Source: Arthrobacter globiformis (GTDB lineage: Bacteria > Actinomycetota > Actinomycetes > Actinomycetales > Micrococcaceae). Taken from it: a stretch of DNA of 64,000 bases. Made by a program: the position numbers and the translations under genes. The notes under the pieces were generated by a model. It did not search any database, was not told where the DNA came from, and saw only the letters and a list, made by a program, of their open reading frames with translations. Shown in pieces: positions 24,915 through 33,966 of the stretch. The stretch spans positions 2,604,001 to 2,668,000 of the forward strand of contig NZ_JAUSYZ010000001.1 of the NCBI RefSeq assembly GCF_030817195.1, given 5' to 3'. Positions within the stretch are counted from its first letter, which is position 1. Every line of letters begins with the position of its first letter.

Positions 24915-25147
24915 CTCGCTTTCCTGGTGGTGGCCTGCCGTCAAGTTGAGATGTAGCTCAATGGAACGAAAGGGCGCGTGGTCCGGACCGGGTTGACCCG
25001 CACTTGTCTACGAGGCTGGACGAAACGTCGAGAAGATGTCCGTCAACTAGGGACCAGCAACCAGTTGGTAAGTTCGTCCGAGTTCATTTTGCGCTATTGC
25101 CTTAGACATCATTTTGTTTCTGGGTGTTGAAAAAGGACCGGGGTTGC

Positions 25148-25858
25148 CTATGCTGAGCGCATGTCCGACAGGGACCGCCTTTGGCTACCGTCCGCGTCGA
25201 AGTTCCGCGGTTCAAGCCATGCCCGGAAAGCGTTGCCAATCTTCGGCCATTCGTAGTCAACGATGGAGTACCAGGCAGTATCGCGGTTACGCCCCTTGTA
25301 GACCAAGGCCTGGCGGAAGATGCCCTCGAAAGTGAAGCCGAGTCGTTGTGCAGCTCTCCTGGACGGGGCGTTGAGACTGTCGCATTTCCACTCGTAGCGC
25401 CGGTAGCTGAGCCTTTCAAAGACGTAGGACATCAAGAGGAATTGCGCTTCGGTGGCCAGCGGAGTTTGCTTGAGCCGGGGCGAGAATGCAACGTAACCAA
25501 CTTCGATGACCCCATTGGTGGGATCCTGACGCATTAAGGCGAGCGTACCTACCGCTTTACCGCTGTTGAGGTCGATCACTGCGAAGTGCATGGGGTCATC
25601 CGCTTTTATAGCGGCCGCTACGTACGTTCGATAGTCCTCTTTGCGATTGAACGGGCCGACCGGCATGTATGTCCAGTCCCTGCCGTCAGCAGCGAGAGAG
25701 TAGGCGGCATACAGGTCTTCCGCGTGCCGGTCTGCGCTTAGTGGCTCCAGGCGGCAAAATTGTCCTTCGATAGTGACACGTCCGGGTGCGGGACGCGTGG
25801 TCCAATCGGGCATGGGCTGACCGATGGGCTGAGCATATTCGTTCATTTGCGTAGACAT
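25148..25858 (-). CDS. GNAT acetyltransferase (RimJ/RimL type)
   Basis: The 236-aa protein has the GNAT fold order: RVTIEGQFCRLEPL start, HFAVIDLNSGKAVGTLAL (strands 2-3), GVIEVGYVAFSPRLKQTPLATEA (strand 4 and the acetyl-CoA loop), and RYEWKCDSLNAPSRRAAQRLGF typical of RimJ/RimL relatives that acetylate amino groups of proteins or small molecules. ATG 25858 has AGGAG upstream. It is a single gene, convergent with nothing close by. The substrate is unknown. Confidence 0.88.
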   Translation of the reverse strand: MSTQMNEYAQPIGQPMPDWTTRPAPGRVTIEGQFCRLEPLSADRHAEDLYAAYSLAADGRDWTYMPVGPFNRKEDYRTYVAAAIKADDPMHFAVIDLNSGKAVGTLALMRQDPTNGVIEVGYVAFSPRLKQTPLATEAQFLLMSYVFERLSYRRYEWKCDSLNAPSRRAAQRLGFTFEGIFRQALVYKGRNRDTAWYSIVDYEWPKIGNAFRAWLEPRNFDADGSQRRSLSDMRSA

Positions 25859-26106
25859 GTTTCTCCTGATTCATGACAACGGTGCTGTTGTATAGCCGAT
25901 TGTCGACCTGGCGGGAGCTGCATGGAGGGCCCTCCAGCAGTCGCCGTCGCCGGGACCATCATCCTGGTCAGCTACTTGGCTCCCACAGGGTTTTACTAGG
26001 GTAAGTTGTCGGCAAAGTGAATGCTTAGCAAGAGCCTGCTCCCGTTGGCAATGGGAGCGGAGGGGGCGTGAAGGCTCCTGGTTCCCGAAGGAGATAAGAA
26101 CGCACG

Positions 26107-27336
26107 ATGCCCGCTGCTCCTCGAAACGCGCCGGACCGCACCGCCAGCATCGGTTTCGCCTTCATTGGCGTTCTGCTCATTGCCGTAAACCTTCGGGTGT
26201 CGTTTGTCAGCGTGGGACCGGTCCTCGCGAACATCAGCAGCGACCTGGGCCTGTCCGGCGCAGCAGCAGGATTTCTCACGGGTCTTCCGCTCATTGCTTT
26301 CGCCGTGTTCTCACCCGTGGCGCCCCGTTTCGCTGCCCGCCTGGGCTTGGACCGCGCGCTGTGGATGTCCCTGTTGATCCTCGCCCTGGGCATCGTGGCC
26401 CGATCCCTGGCCGTGCCGGGCTTCATTTGGGCGGGCACAGCATTGATCGGCCTGGCGATCGCGTTTCTCAATGTCCTGGTCCCCTCGCTCGTGAAGCGTG
26501 ACTTTCCAACGACGGTCAGCCGGGTCACCGGAAGCTATACGGCCACACAGGCTGCCTTCGCCGCAGTGGGCGCCGCCGTCGTGGTTCCCGTTGCCCAAAC
26601 ATCCCCGGCAGGATGGCGGCTTGCGCTCGGAATCTGGGTGGGGCTGGCCCTCATCGCCATGGCCGTACTCATGCCGTGGCTGCGCCGGCACAGGACAGCC
26701 ACCATGCATGGCAGCGCGACGGATACCTCCTACCGGTCGCCCTGGGCCTCAGCATTGGGCTGGCAGGTGACGATCTTCATGGGACTGCAATCGATCGCCT
26801 TCTACGTCCTGATGGCATGGCTTCCAACCATCGAGCAGAGCCGCGGGGTGCCCGCCAGCACCGCTGGCATCCACCTCTCCGTTTTCCTGCTCATCAGCGT
26901 CTTTGCCAGCCTTGCCACAGGGGGCATCCTTCACCGGGGTTCGGACCAGCGGCTCGTATCCTTCACGAGTGCCGCGCTCACGTTCGTAACATTCTTGGGG
27001 CTCGCACTCGCGCCCGACCTCGTATTGCTGTGGGTCCTACTGGGGGCAATTGGGTGCGGGAGCCTCATTGTCATCGCCCTGTCTCTGTTCAGCCTCCGAA
27101 CCGTGAACTACCCGCAGGCAGCCTCGCTATCAGGCATGGCGCAATCCGTAGGTTACGGCCTGGGCGCAGCGGGCCCAGTCATTTTTGGTGGTCTTCGCGA
27201 CCTGAGCGGAGACTGGGCACTTCCGCTGTTCCTCACCGCCGGCGTTATGGCGGTCCTCGCCGTGACAGGCCTGCTCGCCGGACGTGACAAGGTAATCAGC
27301 AGCCCATCAGGAATCCATTCGGCTTCCCAAATCTGA
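26107..27336 (+). CDS. MFS transporter of the CynX/NimT type
   Basis: The 409-aa protein has about 12 hydrophobic segments. The first holds IAVNLRVSFVSVGPVL, the hallmark of the CynX/NimT group, and GFLTGLPLIAFAVFSP, LNVLVPSLVKRDFP and PASTAGIHLSVFLL follow where expected. Members move cyanate, nitroimidazoles or other small anions; the substrate here cannot be told. ATG 26107 follows GAAGGAGAT by about 11 bases. Its nearest neighbours are divergent or unrelated, so it is probably monocistronic. Confidence 0.9.
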   Translation: MPAAPRNAPDRTASIGFAFIGVLLIAVNLRVSFVSVGPVLANISSDLGLSGAAAGFLTGLPLIAFAVFSPVAPRFAARLGLDRALWMSLLILALGIVARSLAVPGFIWAGTALIGLAIAFLNVLVPSLVKRDFPTTVSRVTGSYTATQAAFAAVGAAVVVPVAQTSPAGWRLALGIWVGLALIAMAVLMPWLRRHRTATMHGSATDTSYRSPWASALGWQVTIFMGLQSIAFYVLMAWLPTIEQSRGVPASTAGIHLSVFLLISVFASLATGGILHRGSDQRLVSFTSAALTFVTFLGLALAPDLVLLWVLLGAIGCGSLIVIALSLFSLRTVNYPQAASLSGMAQSVGYGLGAAGPVIFGGLRDLSGDWALPLFLTAGVMAVLAVTGLLAGRDKVISSPSGIHSASQI

Positions 27337-27426
27337 ATTTGATTCGCTACCTATGGGACATTCTTGGTACGCAGCTGGTAGCCGTCCCCTTCGGTTCTAA
27401 AAAAGCCGATAGGACCTTCCGTCAAG

Positions 27427-28055
27427 CTACGCGCTCAGGGCAAAGGTACGACGACTGCAGGTAGGAGGGGAGCGGTTTAATTCAGTTTGGCGGCGCAGGT
27501 ACTGGTAGACGGTTTCCCTGCTGATTCCGTAGTCACGGGCAAAGTAAGGCTTCCGGTACACCGCTGCCGGCGCGCTGGACCAGTTCGGCGGCCCGTTCTG
27601 GTGTCAGGGTCTTTAACGTCCTTTGTAGGCCCCAACGTTGCTTAGCGAGGGCGATGCCTTTCCGCTGTCGTTCCCTGATGAGGGAGCGTTCGAATTCGGC
27701 GAAGGCCCCCATGACGGAGAGCAAGAGGTTGGCCATGGGGGAGTCCTCGCCGGTGAAAACCAGGCTCTCTTTGACGAACTCCACCCGCACGCCCTTGCGG
27801 GTTAGGCCTTGGACGAGGGCACGTAAGTCGTCGAGGTTGCGGGCGAGCCGGTCCATGCTGTGCACTACGACGGTATCCCCGTCTCTGGCGAACCGCAGCA
27901 GTTCCGTGAGCTCCGGCCTGGCGGTGTCCCTGCCGGAGGCCTTGTCCGTGAAGACCCGGTCCAGAACCTGGACCCTCGAGCTGACGTCTGTCGTTCTGGT
28001 CCAACGTGCTCACCCGCACATACCCGATCCGCTGTCCGGCCACTGCTGCCTCCAA
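27427..28055 (-). pseudogene. Serine recombinase (resolvase) broken by two frameshifts
   Basis: Three frames read as one resolvase/invertase. The first gives GQRIGYVRVSTLDQNDRRQLEG (catalytic Ser in RVST). After a shift near 27970 the second reads LDRVFTDKASGRDTARPEL, HSMDRLARNLDDLR, GEDSPMANLLLSVMGAFAEFERSLIRERQ and LTPERAAEL. After another single-base insertion near 27545 the third gives ARDYGISRETVYQYLRRQ (DNA-binding helix-turn-helix). A likely original start is GTG 28043. It belonged to a Tn3-type resolvase or invertase system and is now inactive unless the sequence is in error. Confidence 0.85.
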
Positions 28056-28288
28056 ACCTCCGCTTGTAAGGTTGAGTTCTAGAGCCGTCCTACAAGGAAG
28101 TCAAGGCCCCGGATACTCCGTTGTCAGACTGGGGTGTGCTTCAACGTGACGTCTGAATAGGGAAGCATCCCTAGGCGCTGAGCTGCCCGGCAATTTTCGC
28201 CAAGGCCAGGTGGGTCCTGCCACGCGTGTTCCGGCCGGCCGACAATGGATAGTGGCAGTGATAGCGACACGAGCAACGAGCATGACTT

Positions 28289-31150
28289 TTAACCGGTTTC
28301 AGCCTTGAGTGCTTCGGCGATGACCTGGACGAGGTGCCGGCTCTCGAGCCCGGCGAGATCCTGGACCTGGGTGCGGCAGGAGAAGCCGTCGGCCATGATC
28401 TTCCGGTCCGGTGCGGCGTCTGACTTAGCAAGGATCCCGGCGCGGGCGATGTTTTCGGAAACCTCGTAGTGGCCTCTTTCCATTCCGAAGTTCCCGGCCA
28501 AGCCGCAGCAACCCGATGAGGTTTCGACGTCGCAGCCCATGGCTTCCAGCAGCGCCTGGTCCGCGCCGTACCCCATGACCGAGTACTGGTGGCAGTGGGG
28601 CTGGACGAGGAGTTTCTCCGCGACCTGAGGCGGGGTCCAGTTGATGGAGGTCAGGAACTCCGCGACGGTCTTCACGGACCGTGCGAGCTCGGCTGCGCGG
28701 GGGTCGTCGGGGAGCAGTTCGAGCAGGTCGGAGCGCAGGGTGGCGGTGCAGCTGGGTTCGAGTCCGACGATGGTGCGGCCTTCCCGGACGTGCGGGATGA
28801 GCAGGTCAAGGGTTTTCCGGAGCTTGGCTTTGGCGGCCGTGAGCTGGCCGGTGGAGATGAGGGTGAGGCCGCAGCAGGCACCGGGGCCGGCGATTTCGAC
28901 GTCGGCACCGGCCGCCGCCAGCACCACAAGGGCGTCGCGGGGAATGCCGGGGGCCATGGCGTCGGAGAATGAGTCGACCCAGACCAGGACTTTTGGGCCG
29001 TGTTGAGGGCCGCTGGCGGCGGCCGGTGTGAGGGAGCGTCGGGCTGGTCTGCTCCAGCGGAACGGCACCAGTGGAAGCGGCGGCAGCGATCGGCGGGTGT
29101 CTGCGCCCATCATGGTCATCATCAGCTTCCGCAGCGCCGGCACCCGGCTGACGAGATTGATCAGCAGGGCGGCCGGTGCAGCGAGTTTCAGCCACTGCGG
29201 GAGCCTGCCTAGCGTGTAGTGGCTGAGCGGGCGGAGGCGTCCCTTGTAGGTCTGGTGTAGCGTTTCGGACTTGAACATGGCCATGTCGATCCCGGTGGGG
29301 CAGTCATTCGCGCAGGCCTTGCAGCTCAGGCACAGGTCGAGGGCGTCGTGGACCTCGGGGGAGCTCCAGCCCAGGGTGACTACACCGCCGTTGAGCATTT
29401 CCTGCAGTGTGCGGGCCCGGCCGCGGGTGGAGTCCTTCTCGTCCAGCGTGGCAATGTAGGAGGGGCACATGAAGCCGCCTTGTGGGCGCAGGTCGGCGCG
29501 GCATTTCCCGACGCCGACGCAGCGGTGCACCGCCTTGGTGATGTCGCCGTCGTCGTGGGCGAATGCAAAGCCGTCGGTGGCCTTCAGCTCCAGTGCCTGG
29601 GGCCGGCGCAGGTCGGCGTCGAGCGGCGCCGGACGGACCACGATGCCCGGGTTCATCAGGTCCTCGGGATCAAGCAGCGCCTTGAACTGTTCCATGGCCT
29701 TCAGGGCTTCCTGGCTGTACATGGTCTTCAGCAGTTCCGACCGGGCCCGGCCGTCGCCGTGTTCGCCGGAGAGGGAGCCGCCGTGATCTGCAGCGAGGGC
29801 GGCGGCGCGTTCCAGGAACCGGCGCATGAGCACGACGTCGCGCTCCAGCGGAAAGTCGATGCGGACGTGCACGCACCCGTCCCCGAAGTGGCCGTAGGCC
29901 AGACCGGAGAGGCCCTCCTCGGCCATGAGCGCTTCCATGCCGCGCAGATAGCCGCCCAGTTTTTCGGGCGGGACGGCGGAGTCCTCCCAGCCGGGCCAGG
30001 CCTGCTCCCCGGCAGCCGTGCGCCCGGCGAGGCCTGCCCCATCGGCACGGATCTGCCACAGCCGGACGGCTTCGGGACCGGCGGGCAGGACGATGGCCTC
30101 GATGGCGCTGGCAGCGGCGACGAGCTTGCCGGCTGCTTCGATGGCCTCTTCGGAGGTGTCCCCGCCGACCTCAGCCATCAGCCAGCCGCCGCCGGCGGGC
30201 AGGTCTGGAACGCCCGCTGCGCCATGGGCGCGGCGCACCACGTTCACGAGCTGGGCGTCCAGCCCTTCGAGCGCGAGCGGGCGGAAGGGCAGGAGGTTGG
30301 GCACGTCGTCGGCAGCGGTGGCCATGTCGCTGTACCCCAACACGGCCAGTGCAGGCGCGGTGGCGCGGGGGACAAGCTTGACGGTGGCTTCCAGGAGGAT
30401 GCCACAGCTGCCTTCAGTGCCGACAAGTGCCGCGGCCAGGTTGCGGCCGTTCTCCGGCAGCAGGTGCTCCAGGGAGTAGCCGGAGATCTGGCGGCCGAAG
30501 CGGCCGAACTCCGTGCGCAGCACCGCCAGGTGGTCGTCCACGAACGACGCCAGTCCCGGGACGGCGTCCAGGGCATCGGCTCCGGAGTCAACCGTAACGA
30601 CGTCGCCGCGGCCGGTCAGCCATGTCATGGACACGACGTTGTCTGCGGTGCGGCCGTAGGAGAGCCCGTGCGGGCCGCAGGCGTTGTTGCCGATCATCCC
30701 GCCGAGGGTGCAGCGGGTTGCGGTAGACGGGTCCGGTCCGAACCTGAGCCCGAACGGCTGGGCTGCTGCCTGCAAGGTGTTCAGCACGACGCCGGGTTCC
30801 ACGACCGCCGTCGAACTCTCCGGGGTGACCGACAGGACCCGGTTCATGAACCGGGAGAAGTCGATGACCACACCCGGGCCGACCGCGTTGCCGGCACACG
30901 ATGTGCCGGCCCCGCGGACGGTAACAGGAACCTGGTGCCTGCCCGCCGCCTGCACCGTGGTGATGACGTCCCCCTTCGATCGCGGAAGAACCACCACCTC
31001 CGGCACCACCCGGTAATTGGAGGCATCGGTCGAATACAGGCCCCGCGTGAGGGACGAGTCGTCGACGGTTCCTTCCAGCCCCAGACGCCGCAGCTCGTCA
31101 ACGAGCGCCTCTGCTGCCGCGTGACCGGCTCGGTTTATTGACGGGGCCAT
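28289..31150 (-). CDS. FAD/Fe-S fused D-2-hydroxyglutarate dehydrogenase (YdiJ-like)
   Basis: The 953-aa protein fuses a vanillyl-alcohol-oxidase-type FAD domain (about 40-480; TVRGAGTSCAGNAVGPG, CTLGGMIGNNACG, SGEHGDGRARSE) to an Fe-S part with two ferredoxin-like clusters (CVGVGKCRAD; CLSCKACANDCPTG) and CCG motifs (GACCGLTLIS, SSGCCGLAGNFG). E. coli YdiJ has this architecture and oxidises D-2-hydroxyglutarate to 2-oxoglutarate. The context (hglS, ALDH7) fits that reaction, because HglS makes D-2-hydroxyglutarate. D-lactate is the main alternative substrate. ATG 31150 has AGGAG upstream. It ends the minus-strand operon. Confidence 0.85.
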   Translation of the reverse strand: MAPSINRAGHAAAEALVDELRRLGLEGTVDDSSLTRGLYSTDASNYRVVPEVVVLPRSKGDVITTVQAAGRHQVPVTVRGAGTSCAGNAVGPGVVIDFSRFMNRVLSVTPESSTAVVEPGVVLNTLQAAAQPFGLRFGPDPSTATRCTLGGMIGNNACGPHGLSYGRTADNVVSMTWLTGRGDVVTVDSGADALDAVPGLASFVDDHLAVLRTEFGRFGRQISGYSLEHLLPENGRNLAAALVGTEGSCGILLEATVKLVPRATAPALAVLGYSDMATAADDVPNLLPFRPLALEGLDAQLVNVVRRAHGAAGVPDLPAGGGWLMAEVGGDTSEEAIEAAGKLVAAASAIEAIVLPAGPEAVRLWQIRADGAGLAGRTAAGEQAWPGWEDSAVPPEKLGGYLRGMEALMAEEGLSGLAYGHFGDGCVHVRIDFPLERDVVLMRRFLERAAALAADHGGSLSGEHGDGRARSELLKTMYSQEALKAMEQFKALLDPEDLMNPGIVVRPAPLDADLRRPQALELKATDGFAFAHDDGDITKAVHRCVGVGKCRADLRPQGGFMCPSYIATLDEKDSTRGRARTLQEMLNGGVVTLGWSSPEVHDALDLCLSCKACANDCPTGIDMAMFKSETLHQTYKGRLRPLSHYTLGRLPQWLKLAAPAALLINLVSRVPALRKLMMTMMGADTRRSLPPLPLVPFRWSRPARRSLTPAAASGPQHGPKVLVWVDSFSDAMAPGIPRDALVVLAAAGADVEIAGPGACCGLTLISTGQLTAAKAKLRKTLDLLIPHVREGRTIVGLEPSCTATLRSDLLELLPDDPRAAELARSVKTVAEFLTSINWTPPQVAEKLLVQPHCHQYSVMGYGADQALLEAMGCDVETSSGCCGLAGNFGMERGHYEVSENIARAGILAKSDAAPDRKIMADGFSCRTQVQDLAGLESRHLVQVIAEALKAETG

Positions 31151-31185
31151 TGCTCATACTCCTGGTTTGGTCTTGATGGCTGATG

Positions 31186-32325
31186 CTAGTGCGGCAACGG
31201 CTTGCCGCGCAGCAGCATGGCGGCGCGGACACGTTCCTGGGCAAGGCTCCGGGCCGCTTCGTGGCTGGTCACCGAACGGCTCTCTGCCGCTTCGAGCACC
31301 GTGACGGTGTTGGCGCGAAGCTTCTCCGACACCGTGGTGAAGATGGACTCCGTCGCCGCCCGGAAGGGCGAATAGCGGGCATCCATGGCGAAGGCCGCGC
31401 TGACCACGCCGCCGGCGTTGGCCACGAAGTCCGGCACCACGGTGACGCCGCGCCGCAGCAGCACTTGCTGGGCTTCGGGACTGGTGGGCAGATTCGCGCC
31501 TTCGACGACGAGGCGGGCACCCATCCGCTCCGCGGCGGACGCGTCGATCACGTCCTGCAGGGCCGCCGGGACCGCGATTTCTGCGTCCACGAAGAGCTCG
31601 TCGCCCGGGTCGATCTTCAGCTCAGGGACATCAGCGACCAGGGCGTCTCCGGACTCGCTGCGGCGGCGCAGCAACTCGGGGATGTCCAGCCCGGACGGGT
31701 CCGCGATGGCGCCCTCGGCAGTGGATATCGCCACCACCTGGTAGCCCAGCTCATGCAGCCGCGAGGCGGCGGCGTGCCCCACGGCACCGAAGCCCTGCAC
31801 AGCCACACGCGAACCCTGCAGCCCCTGCCGGCTCGCGGCCTGGTCAACGACTTCGGCCACGCCATACCCGGTGATGCCCAGCTGGTCGTAGGGCACGCCG
31901 CCCAGCTCGTAGGGGGTGCCGACGGCGGAACCCCGGTCTCCGAGTTCGTCCACAATGATCGCGGCATCGTTCTCGGTGAGGCCCATGTCCAGGCCGAAGA
32001 CGTATTCGCGGGGAACTTCGTTGGAGAGCCGGCGGACGAAGGACCGCAGGATTTCCTCCTTGTAGGGGGAACGCGGATCGGCCTGGATGCCGGCCTTCGC
32101 CCCGCCGTAGAACAGGTCGACGCCAGCCCACTTCCAGGTCATGACGCGGGCGAGGCGGGCGATCTCCTCGACGGTGACTCCCGGCTGCATCCGGGTGCCT
32201 CCCTTGCCGATGCCGCGGGAGGTGTTGTCGATGACGAGGACGCCTTTCATCCCCGTCTTGGCGTCGCTGACCGCGACGATTTTCTCAGGACCCCATTCGT
32301 CCATGAGGTCGAACATGCTTGCCAT
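31186..32325 (-). CDS. Glu/Leu/Phe/Val dehydrogenase, possibly acting on 2-aminoadipate
   Basis: The 379-aa protein has the family layout. The catalytic half has GIGKGGTRMQPGVT, MTWKWAGVDLFYGGAKAGI (catalytic Lys) and a conserved Asp. The Rossmann half has RVAVQGFGAVGHAAA. It deaminates an L-amino acid with NAD(P). Between the ALDH7 and HglS/D-2HG dehydrogenase steps a 2-aminoadipate to 2-oxoadipate conversion is required, so this enzyme may supply it instead of an aminotransferase; that is inference. ATG 32325 (MASMFDLMDEW) has AGGAG upstream; longer starts are unlikely. Confidence 0.82.
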   Translation of the reverse strand: MASMFDLMDEWGPEKIVAVSDAKTGMKGVLVIDNTSRGIGKGGTRMQPGVTVEEIARLARVMTWKWAGVDLFYGGAKAGIQADPRSPYKEEILRSFVRRLSNEVPREYVFGLDMGLTENDAAIIVDELGDRGSAVGTPYELGGVPYDQLGITGYGVAEVVDQAASRQGLQGSRVAVQGFGAVGHAAASRLHELGYQVVAISTAEGAIADPSGLDIPELLRRRSESGDALVADVPELKIDPGDELFVDAEIAVPAALQDVIDASAAERMGARLVVEGANLPTSPEAQQVLLRRGVTVVPDFVANAGGVVSAAFAMDARYSPFRAATESIFTTVSEKLRANTVTVLEAAESRSVTSHEAARSLAQERVRAAMLLRGKPLPH

Positions 32326-32405
32326 CGGCGGTGCGCTCCTAGATGTGCTGTGCGAGAAAGGACGGCTGTGGCCCGGCCGGCGTGACCGGGCCACAGCGGC
32401 AGGGG

Positions 32406-33932
32406 TCAGAGGAACTTGACGCCCTGGGCGAGGGGGAGTTCGCCTGAGTAGTTGATGGTGTTGGTTGCCTGCCGCATGTACACGCGCCAGGAGTCGGAAC
32501 CGGACTCGCGTCCGCCGCCGGTCTCCTTTTCGCCGCCGAACGCACCGCCGATCTCGGCACCGGAGGTTCCGATGTTGACGTTGGCGATGCCGCAGTCCGA
32601 CCCGGCGGCAGAGATGAACCTCTCGGCTTCGGCCTGGTCATTGGTGAAGATGGCGGAGGACAGGCCCTGCGGCACGCCGTTCTGCAGCGCGATCGCCTCG
32701 GAGAAGTCGCTGTAGGTCAGCACGTACAGGATGGGTGCGAAGGTTTCGTCCTGGACCACCTCGCTCTGCTGGGGCATCCGGACGATGGCGGGTTCAACGT
32801 AGAAGGCGTCAGGGCGCTCGTCGGCGAGGACACGGCCGCCGCCGGTCACGACGGTACCGCCCTGGGCCTTGGCGTCGGCGAGGGCGCCCTGCATGTCGTT
32901 GAAGCTCTTCTTGTTGATGAGCGGGCCCACCAGGGTGGACGGGTCCGTCGGATCGCCGATGCGGAGCGTGCCGTAGGCGCTGATGAGCTTCTCGGTGAGC
33001 TCGTCGACGATGGACTCGTGCACGATCAGACGGCGCATGGTGGTGCAGCGCTGTCCGGCGGTGCCGGCGGCGGCGAAGACGATGCCGCGCAGGGCGAGGT
33101 CCAGGTCGGCGCTGGGGGCGACGATGGCTGCGTTGTTGCCGCCGAGTTCCAGCAGGGCGCGGCCAAAGCGGGCGGCGATGCGCGGGGCGATCTCCTGCCC
33201 CAGACGGACGGAGCCGGTGGCGGAGACCAGTGCCACGCGCGGGTCGTCAACGATCGCCTGGCCCGCATGGCGGTCCGCGATGACCAGCTGGTGGATATCG
33301 GCCGGTGCGCCGGTGTCCTTGATCGCGCGGGCCAGCAGGGCGTGGGCGCCGAGGGCGCTCAGGACCGTGATGCCGGACGGCTTCCAGACAACGGAGTCAC
33401 CGCAGACCAGGGCAAGGGCGGTGTTCCAGGAGTACACGGCAACGGGGAAGTTGAAGGCGGAGATGACACCCACCACGCCCAGGGGGTGCCACGTCTCCTG
33501 CAGCCGGTGGCCCGGGCGCTCGGACGGCATGGTCTTGCCGTAGAGCATGCGGGACTGGCCGACGGCGAAGTCGCAGATGTCGATCATTTCCTGGACCTCG
33601 CCGAGAGCCTCGGAGGTGATTTTTCCCGCCTCAGCCTGGACGAGAACCGCCAGGTCCTCCTTGTGCTCGGTGAGCAGTTCGCCCCACCGCTTGATGACGT
33701 TGCCGCGCACGGGAGCCGGGACCTCGCGCCAGGTCAGGAAGGCTTCGTGGGCCTTCGTGATGGCTTCGTTGACCTCGTCAGCGGTGGCACTGGGGACGGT
33801 GAGCAGCACTTCGCCCGTGAGCGGGCTGCGCGCTTCATGGTCGCCGCCGAGCGCATCGGCGGTTACGCCGCAGGCCTCAAGGGCGCGGCTGACGGATGCT
33901 GCGAGGGCGGTTTCCTGGATGGTCTCAGTCAT
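32406..33932 (-). CDS. amaB: ALDH7 (antiquitin-like) L-2-aminoadipate semialdehyde dehydrogenase
   Basis: The 508-aa protein shows ALDH7-specific signatures: ALLELGGNNAAIVAP with the catalytic Glu, and GTAGQRCTTMRRL with the nucleophile Cys, near-identical to human antiquitin and Pseudomonas AmaB. These oxidise L-2-aminoadipate 6-semialdehyde (in equilibrium with piperideine-6-carboxylate) to 2-aminoadipate in lysine/pipecolate breakdown. ATG 33932 is chosen for the GAGGAG just upstream; the frame extends to 34043 but overlaps hglS there. It lies 34 bases after hglS in the same direction. Confidence 0.87.
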   Translation of the reverse strand: MTETIQETALAASVSRALEACGVTADALGGDHEARSPLTGEVLLTVPSATADEVNEAITKAHEAFLTWREVPAPVRGNVIKRWGELLTEHKEDLAVLVQAEAGKITSEALGEVQEMIDICDFAVGQSRMLYGKTMPSERPGHRLQETWHPLGVVGVISAFNFPVAVYSWNTALALVCGDSVVWKPSGITVLSALGAHALLARAIKDTGAPADIHQLVIADRHAGQAIVDDPRVALVSATGSVRLGQEIAPRIAARFGRALLELGGNNAAIVAPSADLDLALRGIVFAAAGTAGQRCTTMRRLIVHESIVDELTEKLISAYGTLRIGDPTDPSTLVGPLINKKSFNDMQGALADAKAQGGTVVTGGGRVLADERPDAFYVEPAIVRMPQQSEVVQDETFAPILYVLTYSDFSEAIALQNGVPQGLSSAIFTNDQAEAERFISAAGSDCGIANVNIGTSGAEIGGAFGGEKETGGGRESGSDSWRVYMRQATNTINYSGELPLAQGVKFL

Positions 33933-33966
33933 TTTTTGTCTCCTCAGTGTTCGTGTTGTTTGCGGG

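Larger units (their letters stand above)
24241..25147. other. 900-bp intergenic region rich in inverted repeats
   Basis: No convincing gene. Contents visible: a GC-rich structured stretch near 24520-24640, a 42-codon frame at 24652, two inverted repeats around 24817-24914, and AT-richer DNA near 25080-25140 before the convergent acetyltransferase end. The rest shows no recognisable feature. Confidence 0.45.

Noticed and set aside
29348..31141. 597-codon plus-strand frame opposite the D-2-hydroxyglutarate dehydrogenase
   Set aside because: It is antisense to a clear 953-aa enzyme, is Gly/Ala/Val-rich without any domain, and arises from the high third-position GC.
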